From: Sphacelaria rigidula
Lineage: Eukaryota > Phaeophyceae > Sphacelariales
DNA length: 26,464 nucleotides
Reading direction: 5' to 3'
Assembly (NCBI GenBank): GCA_964200075.2
Contig: CAXNAA020000137.1
Coordinates: forward strand, 1 to 26,464
Numbering within the stretch: the first letter of the stretch is position 1; each line of letters begins with the position of its first letter. The notes below the pieces were generated by a model. It was not told where the DNA came from. It was given only the letters and a program-made list of their open reading frames with translations, and did not search any database. Both the position numbers and the translations under genes were made by a program. Below, one piece after another: positions 9,627-17,627 of the stretch.

Positions 9627-10137
9627 CTCTTCGACAGCGACCCCCCCGCAGATGGACCCAGTTGGACTATGCCACTGTTTGGGCTCAGAATCCTTCCTTT
9701 GTCACAAACAAGACGCCTTTTTCACGAAAACGTGAATACTTGTTTCTTATACTGTAGATTTGATAGGTCCACCGCGTTCATATTTCCTTGAAGGAAGGCT
9801 TCGACTCAAAATTATAATTAGCGGCGCGCAGAGAAGAGTGCAACGAGGTAAAATACAATCGTTTTCGAAAAGGGAATTTTAGGAAGTGAACACTTCCTGG
9901 AACCCCCCCCCAAAAGAGATTTCTGGGTTTCTGGTTTCTGGGCTCGTTTTTCGGAAAGTGGTATCGAAGCGAGCAATCAGCGGTCGTTTCTCAAAAAGGG
10001 GAGTTTGAAGAAAGGGAAAATCCCCTCTATGAACCCTTTTTGACCGCGGTGCAGGTAGTCCATTTGGATCATGCATACTTTTTTCAAGTGAATATTGATG
10101 CCGATTCAGCAGATAATCTATCCTCACGGTCAAAGGG
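9627..10137 (+). mobile_element. TTAA-type element E2 abutting E1
   Basis: E2 starts directly at the TTAA that ends E1, with left terminus CTCTTCGACAGCGACC. It ends at 10137 with inward-read right terminus CCCTTTGACCGTGAGG before TTGG (10138-10141), a one-step decayed TTAA. The left part shares CAGCGACCCCCCCGC and the GGCTCAGAATCCTTCCTTTGTCAC block with the left end of E1. A smaller element with ends CCCTTTTTGACCGCGG (10034) and CCCTTTGACCGTGAGG (to 10137), flanked by TGAA and TTGG, occupies its right 104 bp, so E2 could be a composite. Confidence 0.5.
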
Positions 10138-10141
10138 TTGG

Positions 10142-10367
10142 CCCTTCGACAGCGAGCGTCACCTCGGAACAGCTCGAGAACCTGACAGTCCTGAGACACC
10201 CGGGGGTTTCTGGTGGCCGGGGTGTGTGGTTTTGTTTAGGGGGGGTGTCCGTCCGCAGAGGAGCCGGAAAGCTCACCAAGTCAACCATATGTATTTGGAA
10301 GTTTCCCGCGGAGAATTATTAGCCGTGCACGAGGCCGGAGATTCTCGGGATGCCCATTCTGACCAGT
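10142..10367 (+). mobile_element. TTAA-type element E3, left end only, interrupted
   Basis: It begins after TTGG (10138-10141) with CCCTTCGACAGCGAGC and matches, in opposite orientation, the right ~225 bp of E1. Shared strings include CGGAACAG, GTTTCTGG, AAAGCTCACC, GGAAGTTTCCCGCGGA and CCATTCTGACCA. Similarity stops at about 10368, where the CAGGCC terminus of another element starts, so E3 seems to have been broken by that insertion. No matching right end was found beyond 11432. Confidence 0.55.
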
Positions 10368-10631
10368 CAGGCCGCTTTTTTTAGACTGGAGAAAGTCTCT
10401 GAGAAAAGTCATTTTGGACGACTTTTCTCACAGAATTTTTCCAGAGAAATCAGTTTTCAAAACCCCACCTTTTAGTCCATGAAAAAATCCTGGGGATTTG
10501 TACACCCGAGGCCATTATCTATCTTGCGTGCAGACGGTGGTAGTGGTCATCATTTGCATCTTGTGCTTGTGCCACCTACGGTGAACCAACACGTAAAAAA
10601 TCCCATCGAGGTACAGGATAGATGGGATGGC

Positions 10632-10686
<55 letters not shown>

Positions 10687-11432
10687 GCATACACACGCAC
10701 ACGCACAGTAGCTTCTAGTAAACAGTAATAGGGATCGAAATGATCGGCGGATCAACCCTCACTTCAGCCGATCGCCGCTTGGTACAGTAGTCGTGTCGTA
10801 AGTGTAATATGTGCAGCAGACGGTTTGTGCCATACCGCACACAACAAATTCACGTGACAGTAGTGCGGTAGCAACCGTCGTAGTACACAGAATACTACAC
10901 AGTCCGAAATCGGTGGCGGGCACGACGAGCATGAAACGACACGAGCAGTCAACGCAGCCAGCAGGGGCTACATCGTGCTATATTACGGTAGTAACGCTGC
11001 CGGTAAAAAAGCACTGTACTGTCGGTACTGTCTGTCCCTGGTCCTACGGTCACGAAGAAGATGCCCGAAGTGCTGCAGCAGCTACGCTATTGCCACGGTA
11101 CTGTACATACAACATGGACAGCTACTTTTACACTGACTGTACCACGCTTGTATGCGAGTAGTGTGTAATGGAGTACTGATTGTACCATTGCAGGTGCGGT
11201 GTGCGAGGAATGTATGATGGAACGACAATTCTCAGACAGGGAAAAGTCTCTGGGAATCGATGACTTTTCGCAGAGAGATTTGGGAAAATCCTGGAGTCTG
11301 TAAATTTTGGCCTGTTTCCAGAGACTTTATTCATGAAAAATGGCCCAATTAGGTAGCGTTCTGAAAAAAAATGTCTGGAAACTGACCAAAACAACTTTTC
11401 TCAGAGACTTTTTGTCAGTCTATAAGGGCCTG
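10368..11432 (+). mobile_element. ~1.06-kb element with ~48-bp terminal inverted repeats
   Basis: The left end CAGGCCGCTTTTTTTAGACT... and the right end, read on the minus strand, CAGGCCCTTATAGACTG..., share AAGTCTCTGAGAAAAGT and TTTTGG in the same order. This gives about 48 bp of imperfect terminal inverted repeat, continuing as looser GTCTCTG/TTTCCAG sub-repeats inside. CAGG-type ends suggest a hAT-like non-autonomous element, but the flanking 8-mers (TGACCAGT and TCTTGGCA) are not a target duplication, so the class is uncertain. It contains an (AC)n microsatellite (10632-10682) and a GTAC-rich middle, with no transposase frame. Confidence 0.6.
10632..10682. repeat. (AC)n microsatellite
   Basis: About 25 AC units, followed by an interrupted ACGC/ACAC tail to about 10708. 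Confidence 0.98.
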
Positions 11433-12745
11433 TCTTGGCACTTCATTTTCGATCGAAAAAATGGGGCGGTGGAATCGATTTGAGCGAAAATTTCTCGTTT
11501 TGATCCAGTTGGGTTCAAATGGATTTTCAAGCTTTCGATCGAAAAAAGTCAGTGAAAGTCGTGAAACGGTTCATGGTCACTCGTTACAGTACAGACAGTC
11601 CGTAATGTCTGCACTGCTTGCAAGCAAGGTGTCTTGAGTGCGTGTGTGCGTGTTTCGTGTAGGAGGATATAACGGAGAAACGGGCAACGTGTAGTGCAGA
11701 CAGCCCTGGACTATCACTTCTCTCTTCTCACAATGCGACGTGAAGAGGACTTCAGCAACGTGCAGCTTTGCGCTGCCTGCACTGCCCATGAGCATGCACC
11801 CAACTCGGTTGTCCACCGTGCCACGCAGTTCCGTCGCTGGTCCCTACCCTGAGAGAAGATGCGCAAGTTTTCGCCAACAAAAAATAAACGAAGCACCCCC
11901 GACTACTGCATTGTATCTATCCCTGTGCTCATCTCGTGCTCTATGCTGCAGGGTTGCGATGGTAACGGAGGATGAGTTGGATGGAGTTTGCATGGTCCTG
12001 TGAATAGGTGTTATTTGGCGCGGTGGTCTGTAAGATGTGGATCAAGTGCCGCTTCGTGCCTTTCGACCTCATGTTTTTGATCGAAACGAGATTTCCGGAC
12101 ACCTCGAAAGGGAACATGCATGTCCCGTTTACAGAGGCACATGCAAAGGCTTACCACACAACCCAACGTAATCACAGCTGAACCTGAGAAACTTGGTGTC
12201 CCTGCGAACCAAGGACACACAGCTCGAGCCGTAGCTGCTCATCAGCCGAGCACGTTGTGCGTGACCTTGCCCAAATCTGTCCAGAAGTTGTCGAGAAACG
12301 ATGATTTGCGTGAGACGGCCGCACAGCACACGCGCACAAACAGTCAGCAACGATCCGTTTTCGGTTGTTTTCGACACGAACGCGGCCACCATCCGTCCAA
12401 TTCAGAACGGATCTCCGTCAAACAAAGACTGCCGTATATAGATTAGCAAGGGCTAGCGCTGGAAATAATGCGCGTGACTGGTGGGTGTCCGCGCGTATTT
12501 TTTTGGGGGCTGGGTGTGTAGGTATGGTACTGCCTTCTTGAGTCTTGTCTGTAGCATTACATATACGTTGGACTAACGACCACTTCCGGACCCGCCGCAT
12601 ATCTAAACCTGTGTGCAGATCGAGGGTCCGATCTGTACAATCCTGCTTCTCGATTCGGGCGTGTCTTAGGCAAACCGCATTCCCTGCACAGGCCGAACAA
12701 GAAACACAGTCAACTCAAACCCCGCTTCGGATTTCAACAAGACGT
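11433..12745. other. No supported gene; palindromes
   Basis: A perfect palindromic core, TTTCGATCGAAA, occurs at about 11446-11458 and again at about 11534-11546. A related GATCGAAA lies near 12078. Plus-strand frames 12120-12446 and 12545-12835 have no recognisable features. The latter overlaps the 3' end of the pseudogene on the opposite strand. Confidence 0.4.
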
Positions 12746-13353
12746 TCATCCGAAGAAACTGCGCATATCACTCGGTGTAGACCGTCGCACAGCGTATGCG
12801 TCAGTAAAGGTCATCTTGGCCTCGCGAATCCCTGAGTACGCATCCTCAATTCCACACCGTTCAGCCCGTTCCTCGAGAAAATCCAACTGATCGCGAACTG
12901 TATGGTACGAGGGCGTTGAATTTATGCGCGCTACGGTCCGAAGGGTAATTTTGAACCTCCTGGTTATCTCTGCGCGTTGACGCCGTTCTCCATCAGTTTC
13001 ACCATCTCCGCCTTCTCCTCCGTCGATAGCCGCCTGCGCTTTTTCGCGCCGGTGGCCTTCTGCTGCCTCTACGTTTTCTTTTCGGTGTTTCTTTAGATCT
13101 CATCGCTGTCCGACGAGCTCGATGAGCCGCCGTAACTGCTCGACGATGCGCCCATCCCCGCATCAGCGCTGTGCTGTGCCCTCAAGCATGTGTCGCACAT
13201 CCTGTGCAATTTGTTTCCACTTGCGGGACCTTGAACACCGCAAAGACCGTGCTGGTAGCCACCACAACCTCCACGACATCGATGTGTGCCGACTGTCGAC
13301 ACGCTGAGGGTAAGACTCGGGAGTTTGCACTGCTCGCCTGCTACGCAATGCAT
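12746..13353 (-). pseudogene. Broken gene: PHD-like finger plus helix-turn-helix protein
   Basis: Minus-strand ATG at 13353 opens a frame with nine metal-ligand-type residues: C3, C9, C26, C30, H35, C38, C53 and C56, plus H50. The spacing C-x5-C-x16-C-x3-C-x4-H-x2-C-x14-C-x2-C fits a C4HC3 PHD-type cross-brace finger, apart from the wide first pair. A Ser/Asp-rich linker (residues ~70-86) follows, then a stop (TAA, 13093-13095). The same frame continues to a second stop (TAG, about 13069), then a basic KKRRR and LSTEEKAEMVKLMENGVNA. A frameshift near 12967-12985 then leads to EITRRFKITLRTVARINS, and together these form a helix-turn-helix like those at transposase N-termini. The frame ends at TGA 12746. 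About 200 residues in all; no catalytic domain follows. Both in-frame stops could come from Gln codons by C-to-T change. Sequencing error is an alternative for the breaks. Confidence 0.6.
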
Positions 13354-13483
13354 GGTTTCCAACGAAGTGTGCGGGTCCGCACGATACAGCACGCTCTGAA
13401 TCATGACTAACCAGCTTCTTCGACTATTAGAACATGGCATCTGTACAATTTTCAAGATGTGGCCCTTTTTACGGCACACTGTA

Positions 13484-13496
13484 TTATATATAGCGG
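13484..13496 (-). promoter_or_regulatory. TATA-box candidate for the pseudogene
   Basis: On the minus strand CTATATATAATAC lies about 130 bp upstream of the ATG at 13353. The two 52-bp tandem repeats end about 10 bp further upstream. The position is suitable for a promoter of the broken finger/HTH gene; no other evidence. Confidence 0.35.
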
Positions 13497-13505
13497 ACAC
13501 GAATT

Positions 13506-13609
13506 GGGGCGGCCGAAAAAGTGTGCCATATAACGGGCCAGTGCCTTAGAACCAAAAGGGGCGGGCGAAAAAGTGTGCCATATAACGGGCCAGTGCCTTA
13601 GAACCAAAA
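13506..13609 (+). repeat. 52-bp tandem repeat, two copies
   Basis: Copies at 13506-13557 and 13558-13609 match at 51 of 52 positions (GGCCG versus GGGCG); each contains GAAAAAGTGTGCCATATAAC and GGGCCAGTGCCTTAGAACC. Near identity implies a recent duplication. It lies directly upstream of the TATA-like motif of the neighbouring pseudogene. Confidence 0.95.
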
Positions 13610-14126
13610 GGGACCACCCTCTGTATCGTATTTTTTTTCAAGATGGTCGAAATCGCGACCTGCAGATCGGAATATTTGTTTTCCACTGCACTTGTTTCGA
13701 TCGGAAAATAATGTGCTACGAAGACACGGCCTAAGGCTACTTATGTATAAAAAACCAGTGTGAAAAAACGCGTTTTCCGATAGAAGGCCAAAACCCCACT
13801 TGTTATGTGATCAGAAATCGTGTTTGATGATGAGAATCTTTCTGTTGATATTTTCCGACATCTCAACTTAGGCCATAAAAAAATGTTCTCGAAAAAGCGC
13901 TTGAAATCCCACCGCCCGCCAACACACCCTACAGCCCACGACAGCACCGGTGATGACTTGCCTGCCATCACTACTGCTGTCGTTGGTGCTCGCGGGCAGT
14001 CAACGTGTTGCATCATTGTCCTTCCCTCGCCAGTAGCGTGGTGGCCCTTTACCCCATGAGAACAGTACAGGGCAGGGTCGATGACGAGTGCTGTACAGAC
14101 AGGACAGTCTGTATGTAGTTCGTACA
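13610..14126. other. Non-coding; short inverted repeats
   Basis: GGCCTAAG at about 13729 and CTTAGGCC at about 13867 form an inverted pair around 140 bp of A/T-rich sequence containing CGTTTTCCGATAG and related strings. No coding frame is supported. Confidence 0.4.
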
Positions 14127-14583
14127 AAATTGTAGCTCAGTTCAGGTCTGTACAGGCAGCGCGTTGCGAACAGCCGTCGCAATGCTTTACAGATTTCCCA
14201 CGCACCCAAGCCTCGTAGAGACAGGACCGGACTGACAGTACACACAAGACTATAAGATAAATAGTGCTACTTCTTTAGCACATCTAATGCATACAATACA
14301 GCACTGTCTGTACTGTTGTCCGTGCTGTCCGTACAATCGAGTACTACCGTGCAGCGAAATTGCAGCTCACTTCAGGTCCGTGCATGCAGCGTGTTGCGAA
14401 CAAGCGTCGCTATGCAGTACAGACTGCCTACGCACCCAAGCCTTGTAGATACAGGACCGTACTGACAGTACACACAAGACTATGAATGGTGCTACTGTTT
14501 GAATACTACAGTCAATGCAAACAATACTGCACTGTCTGTACTGTTGTCTGTGCTGTCCGCACAATCGAGTACTACGGTGTAGC
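14127..14583 (+). repeat. ~229-bp tandem duplication
   Basis: Copy 1 is 14127-14355 and copy 2 is 14356-14583. Shared strings in order are ATTG(T/C)AGCTCA, GTTGCGAACA, ACGCACCCAAGCCT, CTGACAGTACACACAAGACT, GCACTGTCTGTACTGTTGTC and CAATCGAGTACTAC. The copies differ by scattered substitutions and small indels, roughly 85% alike by eye. The unit is rich in GTAC/ACTGTCTGTACTGT motifs that recur elsewhere in the window. Confidence 0.93.
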
Positions 14584-15125
14584 GGAAGAGCCCAACCGTC
14601 AGCTCTACAGCCGCTTGGTACAGCAAGGCGATGTTCTTATTGCTCGTCTTGTGTCACGCAGCCCATGTATCGCTCGGTCAGTATATTACAGTATTACAGC
14701 CAGACAGTGCGGACCGTCCACCACGACACGACAACAGAGTGTTGTGTCTCTCTCGAGCGCCCCAGAATTTGAAATTATGCCCTCACGCCTTGTAGAGAAC
14801 ATCACGGTCGACGAGGGAAAGGGATTGCCGAACCCTTCTCGTGATAAAAAGTACGGCAAGACGTCACAAGGAAGGTGGGGTGACGAGAAAAAGAGGAAAA
14901 CACTCCAGTCTTGACTTTCCTCCTGTGTGATGACACACAGACACACACACACATAGACGGAGGAGCAGTTTGTTGAGAATACGAAACCCAAGGAAATTGG
15001 GATGACAAGCGCGGGCTGTTCGGCTTATCATGCGGCGTGGACCCCACACCACAGGTGCACAATCAATAGAGCTCGGAAGTGGTTTGTCTAACCATTAACC
15101 AGTGAAATGATAACGGTTTGGTCAT
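14584..15125. other. No supported gene
   Basis: A plus-strand frame (14486-14914) ends in a basic, hydrophilic stretch, but it starts inside the tandem repeat and shows no domain. A short (AC)n lies near 14933-14953. Confidence 0.4.
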
Positions 15126-15221
15126 CGAGCGGCGCAGCCGCGAGCCGAAAAGCCCCCCTCGGCAGAGAGGACCTCGCCGGAGGCTCCCCCGGAGGGCCCC
15201 GCTGGAGGCGCCGTGCTGGAG
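15126..15221 (+). CDS. Candidate GC-rich exon, Pro/Ala/Glu-rich peptide
   Basis: A sharply GC-rich patch, in otherwise AT-richer DNA, ends at a textbook donor, CTGGAG|GTATGT (15222). In the frame ending phase 0 at that donor, 32 codons read RAAQPRAEKPPSAERTSPEA and then a Pro/Gly/Ala segment ending AVLE, a plausible low-complexity linker. Acceptor candidates near 15128-15137 (GAG or CAG) lack a pyrimidine tract, so the 5' boundary is uncertain. The alternative is a GC-rich hairpin cluster, since the patch contains CCTCGCCGGAGGC and CCCCCGGAGGG inverted segments. Confidence 0.25.
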
Positions 15222-15229
15222 GTATGTTT

Positions 15230-15420
15230 TTACGCGATTTGGCTTCACAATAGCTAAAACAATACGTGTGCTGCATGCAGCATACGTAGCCGGTAATGGC
15301 TTATGAAGCTGGTAACGGTAAAGAATAGTTTGAAACCATTATCCAACATGTTCATATAACCATTGCAATTATTACCATTATAATGATAACCACATAGACC
15401 CACTTATGGCAACGGATCTC
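15230..15420. repeat. TAACCATTA-type short motif cluster
   Basis: Variants of AACCATTA, GGTAATGG, ATTACCATTATAATGATAAC recur in both orientations at about 15089-15120 and 15285-15395, either side of the GC-rich patch. Low-complexity or remnant inverted repeats; function unknown. Confidence 0.35.
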
Positions 15421-15504
15421 GTTTTTTTGGAGACCCGGATTTTTTCCTCAAATTGGTGGACTCAAAATCGTGGTGACCCTCTTATGATACAGACAGTACA
15501 GTAT

Positions 15505-16053
15505 CACAGATTTGTGAAACGGTTCTGTACACAGACGGTCATTTTTTGTATGAGAGTGGTACTGCGTACTCGTGCATGAAGCCGAAGAGCAGGCAGGCGG
15601 GAAACAATCCTTCGAGTACAGTGTCGTACCTTGGTACCCTGGGGTAACACAGTGCAGGACACTACATCGGTACAGTGGATGATAATGCCGTGTCGTCGTA
15701 CATGATGGCACAACCGGTGTTGCGAGAACGGAGAACGAACGGTGCGCGAGCAGAGTTCAGTAGTGCAGTGCCGTACATCACCCCTTAAGTACAACGACAA
15801 CAGCTAGGAGAGTACAGTAGCGTCCGTTATAGTGATACAAACGGCAGCGCAGCGCAGCATAAAATATTACTACCGCCACAGGGCACGGCGTGAGCACTTA
15901 TTATCCGCTTGTCAAATCCCGTACGAAGTTGCGTCAGCAGCTGGGGCGGGCAGTAGGCACACCCTGTGCTTTCACGAGACGGTCTTCTGCTGCCGTTGCA
16001 TAAATATCAAACGCCTCGAACTCTAGCATCATACGTCGATGCACGTACGTCAC
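15505..16053 (+). repeat. Dispersed repeat family R1, copy B (~549 bp)
   Basis: Full-length diverged partner of 7515-8049 in the same orientation; landmarks are given there. The AC/GTAC-rich sequence just before it (ATACAGACAGTACAGTATC, 15487-15505) is of the same kind as the motif in the 14127-14583 duplication. Confidence 0.85.
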
Positions 16054-16060
16054 CTCGAAA

Positions 16061-16151
16061 AATTCCGGGGGAGTCACGGTCTCGGAACGATTTCCACCCA
16101 ATTTTTTCGAAAAATCGGGATAAACTGTTCTGAAATTGTGACTCCCCGATT
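16061..16151. repeat. Inverted repeat module after R1 copy B
   Basis: The left arm AATTCCGGGGGAGTCACGGT (16061-16080) pairs with the right arm AATTGTGACTCCCCGATT (16134-16151). It sits at the same point relative to R1 as the 8056-8205 module but has a different sequence, apart from the shared GGGGGA/TCCCC core. Confidence 0.7.
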
Positions 16152-16307
16152 GTTTCGCCCCCGATTTGGTCCAAATCCGTGTCCATGAAATGCGTTCCCC
16201 GATTTTTCCCGAATTTTTCCCCCCCCGATGCTCGAAAAAATCGAGATCCGTGCCTGCCATAAAAGTGGGTCTTATAACTGGCACCATCTCCTAGCTCTAA
16301 CAATGAA

Positions 16308-16640
16308 CCTTTACACAGCAGGCGTCGTTTCGGAACAGTTTCACAGGCTGACAGTTCAGGCGACATCTGGGGTTTCCAGCGGGCAAGGGGGGTTGTCAGG
16401 GAGGTGGGGATCTCTTCGCAGAACAGCCGAAAAGCTCACCAGGTCTACCCTATGTGTCTGGAAGTTTCCCACGGAGTATTTCAAGCCAGGAACGAGATCC
16501 GAGTAGAGCGGAGTAACCATTCTGAGCAATCACAGCTATGTAGATGGTCACTGTGTTTCCCTTCAGGTGGACTACTTCGCTGTCTAGTCGTACAATATTT
16601 CTTATTTGGTCACAATCCAACCAAAGCTGCCATGGGCACG
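16308..16640 (+). mobile_element. TTAA-type element E4, left part
   Basis: After TGAA (16304-16307, a decayed TTAA), CCTTTACACAGCAGGCGTC begins a stretch matching E3 in the same orientation and the right part of E1 in reverse. Shared strings are CGGAACAGTT, AAAAGCTCACCAGGT, GGAAGTTTCCCACGGA and CCATTCTGA. Weaker similarity to E1 continues to about 16620 (CTTCGCTGTCTA, ACAATATTT.TTATTTGGTCA). The right end could not be found, so the element is truncated or diverged. Confidence 0.5.
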
Positions 16641-17128
16641 AATAACCTGGTTTTTACGCTGCTGGTGGTCTGTGCCGCTTGCCCTACCCCTCATGCGCTC
16701 ACAGCATAGTTTCACTCTGTCTATACAGTAGTGGGCAGTCTCACTATTCATTTTGTGGCTTTTTGTAATGTTTTCGTCATGGGCGATTTTCTTGGGCTCT
16801 TTTCGCTTGCTACCGCTTATCACATTGGGGATCTGAAGACATTTGTATCCGCTCCACATTCCAAGAAAAAAAAGTCACCTGTACTCAATTTTGACTGACT
16901 TACGGGCTGACCGATCATCGGGGGTCCTGCCACGTTTCAGCCCAGATTCTTTCTTCTCGGTATTTTCGGTCGATCGAGCCTGTCCCGTTCATATGTTGGA
17001 AGATATGTACAGCTTATTTTTTTGAAATTCTACCTACTGCTTGCACTAGAGCCGAAAAACTGTGTTTCATGGTCAACAACACCCTCCTGATAAACGGGGT
17101 ATTTACTCGTATCGCCCGATAACACCAA
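16641..17128. other. No supported gene
   Basis: Only short frames; probably E4 remnant and spacer. Confidence 0.35.
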
Positions 17129-17588
17129 CTAACACTGACTTGGGCACTGTTTTTCGAGGATGACCTGTTCATTGTAGCAAAATCTACCAACGCGAGAAAT
17201 TTCGAGCTCTATCGAAGAGTAGTACGCGAGGAAAGCCTCAAAACACCCCTGAATGGTTGGACTGTCCACTGTTGTAGTGTTGTGGAACACTAGGCAGAGA
17301 GAGACATCAGGATCATACAGTAGATTGTTTTTAATGGAGAGCGACGGTACGCTAACTGTTTCTTGCTGTTGTATCCAGTGAAGACAAACAGCACACACAC
17401 AACCACTGACTCTGCACGCAATAGATTGCAGGGTTGAATTCGGTCAGGGCTTCTCCGGGACTATTTTGTGTATTCATTTCCAACATCCTCATATCATGAA
17501 AATGAACGTTTTGTGCAGCAATAGCAGAGCTGTTCAAAACTCCAAGTGTGGCATAGTCCATCTCAGCCCTCTTGCGGGGGGTCCCTGT
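17129..17588 (-). CDS. Candidate two-exon 3' end of a minus-strand gene
   Basis: Upstream exon 17411-17588 follows a pyrimidine-rich region and the acceptor GATCCCCAG. Its 59 codons start TGTPRKRAEMDYATLGVLNS and include NVHFHDMRMLEMN. The downstream exon 17129-17289 follows an excellent acceptor (TGTCTCTCTCTGCCTAG) and runs to TAG, with FHNTTTVDSPTIQGCFEAFL and ISRVGRFCYNEQVILEK. A modest donor, CAGA|GTCAGT, after the first exon is in phase 1, which matches the acceptor, giving a 121-nt intron. Both parts have a balanced protein-like composition. I do not recognise the family. Alternatively this is an intronless gene fragment with a frameshift. Confidence 0.35.
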
Positions 17589-17627
17589 CTGGGGATCAAA
17601 GTGTTGCGCCAAAAGAGAAAAAAACAA

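Noticed and set aside
10479-10718. Thr-His and Val-Cys repeat frames
   Set aside because: Translations of the (AC)n microsatellite.
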